The notes under the pieces are model-generated. The model saw nothing but the letters and a program-made list of their open reading frames with translations. It did no database searches and was not told the DNA's origin. Below, piece by piece: positions 1 through 8,522 of a stretch of DNA of 15,886 nucleotides. The first letter of the stretch is position 1, and every line of letters begins with the position of its first letter. This DNA comes from an uncultured Marmoricola sp. (GTDB lineage: Bacteria > Actinomycetota > Actinomycetes > Propionibacteriales > Nocardioidaceae), in the NCBI RefSeq assembly GCF_943913695.1, contig NZ_CALTZE010000093.1, positions 1 to 15,886 of the forward strand. Reading direction: 5' to 3'. Made by a program: the position numbers and the translations under genes.

Positions 1-1832
<1,832 letters not shown>

Positions 1833-1906
1833 TGATGTTTCCCCTGCTGCGTGTCGGTCTCGGGTGGTGCGGTGCTGCCGCGGACGCGGCGCCGGCGTGA
1901 GGCGCT

Positions 1907-1922
1907 TCGAACACGTGTTCGT
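1907..1922. promoter_or_regulatory. LexA (SOS) box upstream of uvrA
   Basis: The 16 bases TCGAACACGTGTTCGT contain a perfect 14-bp palindrome (1908-1921) and match the actinobacterial SOS consensus of GAAC and GTTC half-sites separated by 4 bp. The box starts 75 bp upstream of the uvrA GTG. It lies just downstream of a TAGGCT -10 element on the same strand, so bound LexA would cover the transcription start. uvrA is a classical SOS gene. Confidence 0.92.
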
Positions 1923-1923
1923 C

Positions 1924-1929
1924 AGCCTA
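1924..1929 (-). promoter_or_regulatory. -10 element of the uvrA promoter
   Basis: On the minus strand this reads TAGGCT, fitting TAnnnT. The predicted start point, about 7 nt downstream, falls inside the LexA box and gives a leader of roughly 85 nt before the GTG. No clear -35 was identified. Confidence 0.65.
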
Positions 1930-2024
1930 GCGGACGCCGCCTGCACGACGTACCCATCGCCACGCGGCGCTGACGCACTCCTGGCAACCTACGTCGGCCC
2001 ACCGACAGCGCCGGGGCCGGGCCG

Positions 2025-2030
2025 TAGGGT
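2025..2030 (+). promoter_or_regulatory. -10 element for a leaderless metallo-hydrolase mRNA
   Basis: TAGGGT ends 7 nt before the ATG at 2038, the spacing that puts the transcription start on the ATG itself. No Shine-Dalgarno sequence fits, which supports a leaderless mRNA and this start codon. Confidence 0.6.
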
Positions 2031-2037
2031 GAGCCGC

Positions 2038-2709
2038 ATGAGCGAGTACTCCGGCAGCGTCTCCCCCGGCGGCCCCCCGCAGGTCCGCGAGCTCGCGGGA
2101 CTCGTCATCAGCAAGGTCGCGGTCGACCCGGAGATGTCCAACAACTGCTACCTGCTGCGCTGCCGTGCCACCGACGACCAGCTGCTCATCGACGCCGCGG
2201 CCGAGCCCGAGACGCTGCGCGCCCTCGTCGGTGACGGCGGCGTCTCCACGATCGTCACCACGCACCAGCACTGGGACCACCACCGCGCCCTGGCCGACCT
2301 CGCGGCCGCCACGGGTGCGACCACGGTCGCCGGCGCGCCCGACGCCGAGGCGATCACCGAGCAGACCGGCGTACGCCTCGACGACACCGTCGAGCACGGC
2401 GACGTCGTCACCGTCGGCGAGGTGCGTCTCGAGGTGATCGCGCTACGCGGGCACACCCCCGGCTCGATCGCCCTGCTCTACGACGACCCGCAGGGCACGC
2501 CGCACCTGTGGACCGGCGACTCGCTCTTCCCCGGCGGCGTCGGCAAGACCTGGTCGGCCGACGACTTCCGCCAGCTCGTCGACGACGTCGAGGAGCGCAT
2601 CTTCGACCGGCTCCCCGACGAGACCTGGTTCTACCCCGGCCACGGCGACGACTCGGTGCTCGGCACCGAGCGTCCGTCGCTCCCCGAGTGGCGCTCGCGG
2701 GGCTGGTGA
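2038..2709 (+). CDS. Metallo-beta-lactamase-fold hydrolase, glyoxalase II-like
   Basis: A 223-aa soluble protein with the full zinc-ligand set of the glyoxalase II-type MBL fold: H76, H78, D80 and H81 in the THQHWDHH motif, H139 in GHTPGS, D161 in TGDSLF, and H202 in YPGHG. It probably hydrolyses a thioester or ester with two bound metal ions; the substrate cannot be read from the sequence. There is no signal peptide, so it is cytoplasmic. The frame stays open upstream to 1864, but the ATG at 2038 is chosen because a TAGGGT -10 sits 7 nt before it and family similarity begins after it. The divergent uvrA neighbour is, as far as I recall, conserved in actinobacteria, which hints at a housekeeping role rather than antibiotic resistance. 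It converges on the next gene with a 43-bp gap that shows no convincing terminator. Confidence 0.9.
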   Translation: MSEYSGSVSPGGPPQVRELAGLVISKVAVDPEMSNNCYLLRCRATDDQLLIDAAAEPETLRALVGDGGVSTIVTTHQHWDHHRALADLAAATGATTVAGAPDAEAITEQTGVRLDDTVEHGDVVTVGEVRLEVIALRGHTPGSIALLYDDPQGTPHLWTGDSLFPGGVGKTWSADDFRQLVDDVEERIFDRLPDETWFYPGHGDDSVLGTERPSLPEWRSRGW

Positions 2710-2752
2710 GACGCGGAGGCTGGTGAGCCGAACCCGAGGGAAGCCGCCCGCC

Positions 2753-3457
2753 CTAGGCCGACCACGGCGACGAGGTGGCGCCGGAGCCGGAGGCGAGGCG
2801 GCGTACGACGGGAGCGTCATCGGGGGTGACGAGGAGGAGCAGGCCGCGGCCGGGGGCGGCGGTGAGGCCGGCGTGCAGCGCCTCGAGAGGTACGACGCGG
2901 CAGCCGGCGGGCTGGCCGGGGTCGCCGAGCTCGGGGTAGGTGTCGGCGACGCCGACGAGGGAGCCGTCGGCGCTGCAGCCCCACAGCACGACGAAGTGGC
3001 CGACGTCGAAGGGGGCGGCGGGGTCCATCGCGCCGGTGCGGACGTTGGCCAGCACGCCGACGGGCGGGCCGTCGAGCAGGGCGGCCAGCAGGCGGGCCAG
3101 CGGTGCGGGCGCCACCTCGCGCACCGGGATCACCTCCGCGGTGCCCAGCGAGGTCAGCCCGGCGGCGAGCCCGGCCGCGTCGGTGCCGCTCTCCTCGGGC
3201 CCGGCGGCGCGCGGCAGCTCCGCCCACCCGGTGGTGTCCGGCGCCGTGACGGGCGGGCGCCACGCGGTGTGGTCTCCCGGGAGCACCCGCGTCCCCGAGG
3301 CGACGGCCAGGTCGGTCACCGAGGGCGGCGTGTCCGCCACGGCGTGCAGGGCGACGTGGGCGGCGAAGGGCCCGCAGAGCTGGTCGGGCTGCGGCAGCGC
3401 GGGTGCGTGCCGCGCGAGGACCCGGTCGGAGCCGGGGAAGCCCCTCAGTAGATCCAT
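2753..3457 (-). CDS. Uncharacterised protein with a papain/C39-like Cys-His-Asp pattern
   Basis: 234 aa with no signal peptide or membrane segment. Near the N-terminus QPDQLCGPF (residues 23-31) places Q23 or Q26 just before C28, followed by a helix-like stretch, as around the catalytic cysteine of C39 and other papain-fold enzymes. GHFVVLWG (153-160) supplies H154 as the likely catalytic histidine, and VADTYPELG (170-178) supplies D172. Order and spacing are those of a papain-like triad. The ATG lies 13 bp inside the end of the upstream glutamine-synthetase-like gene, so the two are translationally coupled and probably work together. It could be a peptidase, amidohydrolase or acyltransferase. 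I think it belongs to an actinobacterial domain-of-unknown-function family (possibly DUF6885) but cannot confirm this. The gene is well supported; the fold is an inference from motifs. Confidence 0.85.
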   Translation of the reverse strand: MDLLRGFPGSDRVLARHAPALPQPDQLCGPFAAHVALHAVADTPPSVTDLAVASGTRVLPGDHTAWRPPVTAPDTTGWAELPRAAGPEESGTDAAGLAAGLTSLGTAEVIPVREVAPAPLARLLAALLDGPPVGVLANVRTGAMDPAAPFDVGHFVVLWGCSADGSLVGVADTYPELGDPGQPAGCRVVPLEALHAGLTAAPGRGLLLLVTPDDAPVVRRLASGSGATSSPWSA

Positions 3458-4869
3458 CGGAGCGACTCGAGCACCTCGGCGTCGGGCTTGCCGTCGGCCC
3501 ACGCGGCGTCGGCGTCGCGGCAGGCCAGGAAGGCGCCCAGCAGGTCCTCCCCCAGCACGTCGCGCACCAGGTCGCTGGCGAGCAGGTGCGCGCGCTGCTC
3601 CTCCCAGGTGGTGGCGAGGGGCGCCACTCCGGCCTCCGCCCGCTGCGCGTCGCTCAGCGTCCCGGGGTCGGCCTGCACCGGCGCCGGGAGCGGGAGCCCC
3701 TGCTCGACGCCGGCAAGGCCGGCCGCGAGCACGACGGCCAGGGCCAGGTAGGGGTTCGCCGACGCGTCGCTGGGCTTGAGCTCGACGTTGGTGACCTCGT
3801 CGGTCAGCAGTCGCGAGGGCGGCACGAGCCGGAGCGCGGCCTCGCGGTTCTCCACGCCCCACGCGGAGTAGGCGCCGGCCCAGTAGTGCGGCCGGCGCCG
3901 CAGCAGCGAGCCGGACGAGGGCGCGGTCACGGCGACGACGCCCGGCAGCTCGTGCAGCAGGCCCGCGAGGTAGCCACGGCCCACCTCGGAGAGTCCGTGC
4001 TCACCGGCCCCGGTCAGGGCGTTGCGGCCCTCCCGCACCAGCGAGGTGTGCAGGTGCCAGCCGTTGCCGGCCGTCTCCGCGCTCGGCAGCGGCGCGAAGC
4101 AGGCGCGCAGCCCGTGCCGGCGCGCGGTGGCGTGCACGGTCTGGCGCGCGAGCACCTGGGCGTCGGCCGCGGCGAGGGGGTCCAGCGGCGCGAGTGCGAG
4201 CTCGACCTGGGAGGCGCCGTACTCCGCGTGCACCTGGCCGACACGCAGGCCGTTGCCCGCGAGGTCGGCGAGCAGGCCGACCACGAAGTCGTCGACGTCG
4301 CGCACGGCGTTGGCGGAGTACGCCGGCCCTCGGTGCGCCGGCACGAGCGCGCCGTCGTCGCCCTCCCTCGCCAGGTAGACCTCGATCTCGAAGCCGGCCC
4401 GCCCCTCGTAGCCCGCGTCGGCCAACCGCTGCACGGTGCGCTCCAGGACGCTGCGCTGGCAGTAGGGCCACGGGTCGCCGTCGGCGCCGACCTGCCGGCC
4501 GTGGGCCCAGGCGAGACCCGGCTGCCCGCTCAGCGCGACCACGTCGGAGGGCCGGTCGACCACGGGGAGCAGCCGCACGTCGCCGGACGGCGTCGAGAGT
4601 CCCTGGTGGGCGAAGCTGATGCCGTCGTGGCTGTCGAAGACGGCGAACACCGCGGTGACGCCGACGCCGCGGCGCACCCCCTGCTCCAGGTCGTCGACGG
4701 GGATCACTCGGCTGCGGACGATGCCGTTGTTGTCGACCCAGCCGACCTGCAGCCCCCGCACGCCCTCGGACGTGAGGCGCTCGGCGAGCGCGACGACGTC
4801 CACAGCGGGCTCCACAGCGGGCTCCCCAGCGGTGTCCACAGCGGGGTCGACGGCAGCGTCAGGGCTCAT
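3445..4869 (-). CDS. Glutamine-synthetase-family ligase (FluG-like)
   Basis: 474 aa with the glutamine synthetase core: metal-binding E161 and E163 (GFEIEVYL), E216 and E223 (HAEYGASQVE), H272 (NGWHLH), the ENREAALR segment with R347, and the ending VELKPSDASANPYLALA (362-378). In classical GlnA that ending has Arg where this protein has K365; FluG-like members, as I recall them, also have Lys. No adenylylation tyrosine loop is seen. The expected reaction is ATP-dependent formation of a gamma-glutamyl amide, perhaps with an amine other than ammonia, as for the GlnA3/GlnA4-type enzymes of Streptomyces. It is unlikely to be the main glutamine synthetase. The first 24 residues are a low-complexity Ala-Val-Asp/Glu-Pro repeat encoded by a 12-bp tandem repeat. 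The ATG at 4867-4869 follows a TAGGTT box by 6 nt, suggesting leaderless translation. It overlaps the C39-like gene downstream by 13 bp. Confidence 0.92.
   Translation of the reverse strand: MSPDAAVDPAVDTAGEPAVEPAVDVVALAERLTSEGVRGLQVGWVDNNGIVRSRVIPVDDLEQGVRRGVGVTAVFAVFDSHDGISFAHQGLSTPSGDVRLLPVVDRPSDVVALSGQPGLAWAHGRQVGADGDPWPYCQRSVLERTVQRLADAGYEGRAGFEIEVYLAREGDDGALVPAHRGPAYSANAVRDVDDFVVGLLADLAGNGLRVGQVHAEYGASQVELALAPLDPLAAADAQVLARQTVHATARRHGLRACFAPLPSAETAGNGWHLHTSLVREGRNALTGAGEHGLSEVGRGYLAGLLHELPGVVAVTAPSSGSLLRRRPHYWAGAYSAWGVENREAALRLVPPSRLLTDEVTNVELKPSDASANPYLALAVVLAAGLAGVEQGLPLPAPVQADPGTLSDAQRAEAGVAPLATTWEEQRAHLLASDLVRDVLGEDLLGAFLACRDADAAWADGKPDAEVLESLRWIY
4800..4859. repeat. 12-bp tandem repeat, five units, at the start of the ligase gene
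   Basis: Five consecutive 12-bp units. The first two are identical (CCACAGCGGGCT), the next two differ at two or three positions and the fifth is more diverged. The length keeps the reading frame and encodes repeated Pro-Ala-Val-Asp/Glu tetrads close to the ligase N-terminus. Copy number could vary between strains without a frameshift. Confidence 0.85.
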
Positions 4870-4875
4870 GGACCG

Positions 4876-4881
4876 AACCTA
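4876..4881 (-). promoter_or_regulatory. -10 element for the leaderless ligase operon
   Basis: TAGGTT on the minus strand ends 6 nt before the ATG at 4869. This is the same box and spacing as other genes in the window that lack a Shine-Dalgarno, so transcription should start at or beside the start codon. Confidence 0.6.
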
Positions 4882-4933
4882 CCCACCGGGCAGGACCCGG
4901 CGTGGAGCCGTCCGTGTGCACCATGATGCGGAC

Positions 4934-5446
4934 ATGACGCGGATCGTCCTCGAGACGCTGACCCAGGAGCACGCGCCACTGCTGGCCGAGGCGATGCGCG
5001 ACGCCGAGATCCGCCGCTACACCCGGGTGCCCGTGCCGGCGCCCGACGGCTGGCTGGAGTCCTGGATCGCAGGCTTCGACGGCGAGCACCGGCACAGCTG
5101 GGTGGTGCGTGACGCCGACGACGGCCGCTTCCTGGGCTACGCCGTCACCGGGCCGCTCGACCGCGAGGCCCGCGAGGTCGAGCTGGGGTACGCCGTCGCG
5201 GCCGGCGCCCGCGGACGCGGCGTCGCCACCGCGACGCTGCGCGCGCTCAGCGCATGGGCGCTGGACGCGGGCATGCTGCGCCTGACCGCCCTGGTGTCGA
5301 CCGAGAACGCGGCGAGCTCGCGGGTGGCGGCCAAGGTCGGCTACACGCGCGAGGGCGTGCTCCGGTCGGTGCACCATCGCGACGGGCAGCGCACCGACCT
5401 GGAGTGCTGGTCCCTGCTCCCCGGCGAGCTGGCGCCCGCGCCCTAG
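4934..5446 (+). CDS. GNAT-family N-acetyltransferase, RimJ/RimL-like
   Basis: 170 aa. It transfers an acetyl group from acetyl-CoA to an amine of a protein or small molecule. The acetyl-CoA pyrophosphate loop is at residues 92-98 (ARGRGVA), preceded by the beta-4 strand VELGYAV (82-88). The C-terminal NxxSxxVxxKxGYxxEG pattern (125-141) is typical of the RimJ/RimL subfamily. The substrate is unknown. ATG 4934-4936 is chosen because the protein then begins MTRIVLETLT, the usual beta-1 strand; a weak CATGAT box 6 nt upstream could give a leaderless mRNA. It is divergent from the ligase gene across a 64-bp gap. Its TAG stop is also the first half of the next gene's -10 box. Confidence 0.9.
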   Translation: MTRIVLETLTQEHAPLLAEAMRDAEIRRYTRVPVPAPDGWLESWIAGFDGEHRHSWVVRDADDGRFLGYAVTGPLDREAREVELGYAVAAGARGRGVATATLRALSAWALDAGMLRLTALVSTENAASSRVAAKVGYTREGVLRSVHHRDGQRTDLECWSLLPGELAPAP

Positions 5447-5449
5447 GCT
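5444..5449 (+). promoter_or_regulatory. -10 element for the DUF1707 gene, overlapping the GNAT stop codon
   Basis: TAGGCT ends 6 nt before the ATG at 5456, and its first three bases are the TAG stop of the acetyltransferase gene. The spacing suggests a leaderless transcript from its own promoter, although read-through from the upstream gene is also possible. Confidence 0.55.
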
Positions 5450-5455
5450 GGAGCC

Positions 5456-6016
5456 ATGGCTGAGCTCCAGCGCGGCGTGTGGCAGCGCTTCGACCTCGAC
5501 CCGCGGCTGCCGGGTCACGCTCACCTGCGTGCCTCCGACCTCGACCGCGACGTGATCTCCGACGTGCTCGCGTCGGCGTACGCCGAGGGGCGCCTCGACC
5601 ACGACGAGCTCGACGAGCGCTCCGACCGGCTGCGGTCCACCAAGACCCTGGGCGAGCTGCCCCCGCTGGTGGCGGACCTGATCACCGACCGCTCCGCGCC
5701 ACGACCCGCCGTGCGCTCGATGCGCGCGGAGGCCGAGCAGCGCTACCGCGCCCGCCTCAACGGGGCGCTCTGGGCGTTCCTGACCCCGACGCTGATCTGC
5801 TGGGTCGTCTGGGTCTCGGTGCTGCTCGGGGGCGGCGGCACCACGTTTCCGTGGCCGGTCTTCGTCACCCTCGGCACCAGCCTGGGCTGGCTGCGCCTCG
5901 TCACCGCCCGCGAGACCCACATCGCGGAGACCGAGCGCCACCTGCAGGAGAAGGCGCGGCGCCGCGAGGAGAAGCGGCTGCGCCGACTGCAGGGCCCGCC
6001 CTCGCCGTACGCCTGA
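5456..6016 (+). CDS. DUF1707 domain protein with two membrane segments
   Basis: 186 aa. Residues 24-76 match the DUF1707 (SHOCT-like) pattern common in actinobacteria: LRASDLDRD, then AYAEGRLDHDELDER, then TLGELPPLVADL. Two hydrophobic segments follow at about 104-125 and 131-150, then a charged, probably coiled-coil tail (155-178) rich in Glu, Arg and Lys. The protein is likely anchored in the cytoplasmic membrane with the DUF1707 domain and tail in the cytosol. The function of this family is unknown. It ends 17 bp before the convergent LacI-type gene, and I see no terminator in that gap. Confidence 0.88.
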   Translation: MAELQRGVWQRFDLDPRLPGHAHLRASDLDRDVISDVLASAYAEGRLDHDELDERSDRLRSTKTLGELPPLVADLITDRSAPRPAVRSMRAEAEQRYRARLNGALWAFLTPTLICWVVWVSVLLGGGGTTFPWPVFVTLGTSLGWLRLVTARETHIAETERHLQEKARRREEKRLRRLQGPPSPYA

Positions 6017-6033
6017 AGCGTGCGGCCGGTGGC

Positions 6034-7068
6034 TCAGGCGCTCGCGCGCACCACGAGGCGCGGGGAGAGCATCAGCCGCAGCGGCTCGCTGCGCCCGCCC
6101 CGCTCGATCTGCTCCAGCAGCAGCCGGGTGGCGCGCTCGGCCATCTCGCCGACGGGCTGCCGCATCGTGGTCAACGGTGGCGTCGTCGACTCCGCGACCC
6201 CGAGGTCGTCGTAGCCGATCACCGCGACGTCCTCGGGCACCCGGCGACGGGTGTCGCTGAGCACCTGCAGCACCCCGCGGGCCATCAGGTCCGAGGCGAC
6301 GAAGAGCGCGTCGACCTCCGGGTGCCGGGTGAGCAGCTCCTCGGCGGCGCGGCGGCCTCCGGCCTCGGTGAAGTCGCCGTGGGCCAGGGCCTGGGCGGGC
6401 AGGTCCGCGGCGGCCAGCGCCTCGCGCCAGCCGGTGGCCCGGTCGACCCCGGCCGTCATGTCGACGGGACCCGCGACGTGGCCGACCCGGCGTCGTCCCA
6501 GCCCGAGCAGGTGCTGGGTGGCCTGGCGCCCGCCCGCGACGTTGTCGACGTCGACGTAGGGCACCGCGGCGGTGGCGTCCCAGGGACGGCCGCCGAAGAC
6601 GCACGGCAGGCCCATGGCCGCGAGGCTCGCGGCGAGGCCGTCGTCGCGGTGGTGCGAGACCACCAGTGCACCGTCGACGGGCCCGCGCGAGAGGTAGCGC
6701 AGCGTGCGGTCCTCCTCGGGGCCGTGCCGGGCCATCAGCAGCACCAGCTGGATCTCGCGCTCGGCCAGCACGCGGTTGACCCCGCGCAGCGTGCCGGCGA
6801 AGAACGGGTCGGAGAAGACCCGCTCGTCGGGCTCCGGCAGCACCACCGCGACCGAGTCCGTACGCCGTGTCACCAGCGTGCGGGCGGCGCGGTTGGGCAC
6901 GTAGCCGAGGGTGCGTACGGCGTCGTCGACCGCGCGGCGCGCCTTGGTACTGACGCGGTCGCCGCCGTTGATCGCCCGCGAGGCCGTCGCGCGCGAGACG
7001 CCGGCCACGCGCGCGACCTCGTCGAGCGTCGGCACCCCGACGCCGTGGGGGGGCTGGATCGTGCTCAC
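6034..7068 (-). CDS. LacI-family transcriptional repressor of the beta-glucoside operon
   Basis: 344 aa. The N-terminal helix-turn-helix is at about residues 13-35 (TLDEVARVAGVSRATASRAI) with the LacI hinge helix near 58-66 (PNRAARTL). The rest is a periplasmic-binding-protein-like sensor domain, including the GALVVSHHRDD strand and the VDALFVASDLMARGVL segment. It should bind palindromic operators with a central CG step, and two such sites flank the promoter of this operon. The GTG start at 7066-7068 overlaps the TGA of the beta-glucosidase gene (GTGA), so the repressor is made as the last protein of the operon it probably controls, giving negative feedback. The effector is probably cellobiose or another beta-glucoside, inferred from the neighbours and from CebR of Streptomyces. 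Confidence 0.93.
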   Translation of the reverse strand: MSTIQPPHGVGVPTLDEVARVAGVSRATASRAINGGDRVSTKARRAVDDAVRTLGYVPNRAARTLVTRRTDSVAVVLPEPDERVFSDPFFAGTLRGVNRVLAEREIQLVLLMARHGPEEDRTLRYLSRGPVDGALVVSHHRDDGLAASLAAMGLPCVFGGRPWDATAAVPYVDVDNVAGGRQATQHLLGLGRRRVGHVAGPVDMTAGVDRATGWREALAAADLPAQALAHGDFTEAGGRRAAEELLTRHPEVDALFVASDLMARGVLQVLSDTRRRVPEDVAVIGYDDLGVAESTTPPLTTMRQPVGEMAERATRLLLEQIERGGRSEPLRLMLSPRLVVRASA

Positions 7069-8522
7069 GTGGTGCCGCCTGGGGGGTCGGGATGCTCGGA
7101 GTGGTGCCGCTCGGTGCCGCCGGCCGGCAGCCGGCCGTCCCGGCACACCCTGGCGTACCACTGCGCACTTGTCTTGGGAGTGCGCCGCTGCGTGTCGTAG
7201 TCGACGTGCACGATCCCGAACCGCTTGGCGTAGCCGTGGGCCCACTCGAAGTTGTCGAGGAAGGACCACACGAAGTAGCCCCGCACGTCGGCACCCGCCT
7301 CGAGGGCGTCGTGGACGGCGCGCAGGTGCAGGTCCAGGAACTCCACCCGGTCCGGGTCGTCCACCCGGCCGTCGGGGCCGACCACGTCGGGGAAGGCGGC
7401 GCCGTTCTCGGTGACCACCAGCGGCAGGCCCGGATAGTCGGTCGCCAGCCGGACGAGCAGCCGGGTCAGGCCCTCGGGCTGGATCACCCACCCCATGTCG
7501 GTCGTCGGCAGCGGGCGCGCGGGGAAGCCGACGTGCGACGCCGCGACCCACGGGCTCGGCTCGCGGCCGGCGTCGTCGTCGACCGGGTGGCCGGTGACCA
7601 GGTCGCCGCGGTAGTAGTTGACGCCGAGCACGTCGAGCGGCGCGGCGATCGTCTCCAGGTCGTCCTGCCGGACCACGTCGGTCCAGCCGAGGTGCGCGGT
7701 GTCGTCGAGCACGTCATGCGGGTAGGCGCCTCGCAGCAGCGGCTCGAGCCACACCCGGTTGTGCAGGCCGTCGATGCGCCGCGCGGCGTCGAGGTCGGCG
7801 GCGTCGGTCATGTCGACCGGGTCGGCGACGGTGAGGTTGAGCGTGATGCCGACCTGCGCGGCGCCCCGCTCGCGCAGCGCTCGGGCCGCCAGCCCGTGCC
7901 CCAGCAGCAGGTGGTGCATGGCGCGCATCCCCTCGGCCTCGGAGCGGTGCCCCGGAGCGTGCACACCGCTGACGTGCCCGAGGAAGGCCGAGCACCACGG
8001 CTCGTTGAGGGTGGTCCAGGTCGCCACCCGGTCGCCGAGGGCCTCGTGCACCGAGACGGCGTAGTCGGCGAAGCGCAGCGCGGTCTCACGCGCGACCCAG
8101 CCGCCGGAGTCCTGCAGCGCCTGCGGCAGGTCCCAGTGGTAGAGCGTCACCCAGGGGGCGATGTCGTGCGCGAGCAGCTCGTCGACCAGGCGGTCGTAGA
8201 AGGCGAGGCCCTTCGGGTTGGCCGCGCCGCCACCGGGACGCACGCGCGGCCAGGAGACCGAGAAGCGATAGCTGCCGATGCCGTGCTGCTGCATCAGCGC
8301 CACGTCGTCCGGCATCCGGTGGTAGTGGTCGCACGCGACGTCGCCGGTGTCGCCGCCCACGACCGCGCCCGGCACGCGGCTGAAGGTGTCCCAGATCGAT
8401 GGGCCGCGGCCGTCCTCGGCGGCGGCCCCCTCGATCTGGTACGCCGCCGTGGCGGTGCCCCAGAGGAACCCGGGCGGGAAGTCCAGCGCGCGCGGTGCCG
8501 GCTGGGTGATGAGGTCGGTCAT
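7065..8522 (-). CDS. Beta-glucosidase, glycoside hydrolase family 1
   Basis: 485 aa, the usual GH1 length. It hydrolyses beta-glucosides such as cellobiose by a retaining mechanism. The general acid/base is E174 in TLNEPW and the nucleophile is E372 in VTENGAAF. Also present are the N-terminal signature FLWGTATAAYQIEGA (19-33), the YHWDLPQAL strand (128-136) and SFLDNFEWAHGYAKRFG (420-436), which lines the glycone site. There is no signal peptide, so it acts in the cytoplasm on sugar brought in by the adjacent transporter. The ATG at 8520-8522 overlaps the TGA of the upstream permease gene (ATGA), with AAGGAG 10 nt before it. Its own TGA overlaps the GTG of the repressor. Confidence 0.97.
   Translation of the reverse strand: MTDLITQPAPRALDFPPGFLWGTATAAYQIEGAAAEDGRGPSIWDTFSRVPGAVVGGDTGDVACDHYHRMPDDVALMQQHGIGSYRFSVSWPRVRPGGGAANPKGLAFYDRLVDELLAHDIAPWVTLYHWDLPQALQDSGGWVARETALRFADYAVSVHEALGDRVATWTTLNEPWCSAFLGHVSGVHAPGHRSEAEGMRAMHHLLLGHGLAARALRERGAAQVGITLNLTVADPVDMTDAADLDAARRIDGLHNRVWLEPLLRGAYPHDVLDDTAHLGWTDVVRQDDLETIAAPLDVLGVNYYRGDLVTGHPVDDDAGREPSPWVAASHVGFPARPLPTTDMGWVIQPEGLTRLLVRLATDYPGLPLVVTENGAAFPDVVGPDGRVDDPDRVEFLDLHLRAVHDALEAGADVRGYFVWSFLDNFEWAHGYAKRFGIVHVDYDTQRRTPKTSAQWYARVCRDGRLPAGGTERHHSEHPDPPGGTT

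Noticed and set aside
2710..2752. Bidirectional terminator between the convergent metallo-hydrolase and C39-like genes
   Set aside because: No inverted repeat of convincing length was found in the 43-bp gap.
3403..4926. Long open plus-strand frame opposite the ligase gene
   Set aside because: Arg/Gly/Val/His-rich composition with no domain. The opposite strand carries all glutamine synthetase motifs.
4859..7294. Very long open minus-strand frame across the acetyltransferase, DUF1707 and LacI genes
   Set aside because: It crosses three genes that have recognised domains in other frames. Its own translation is Arg/Gly/Ala-rich and domain-free.
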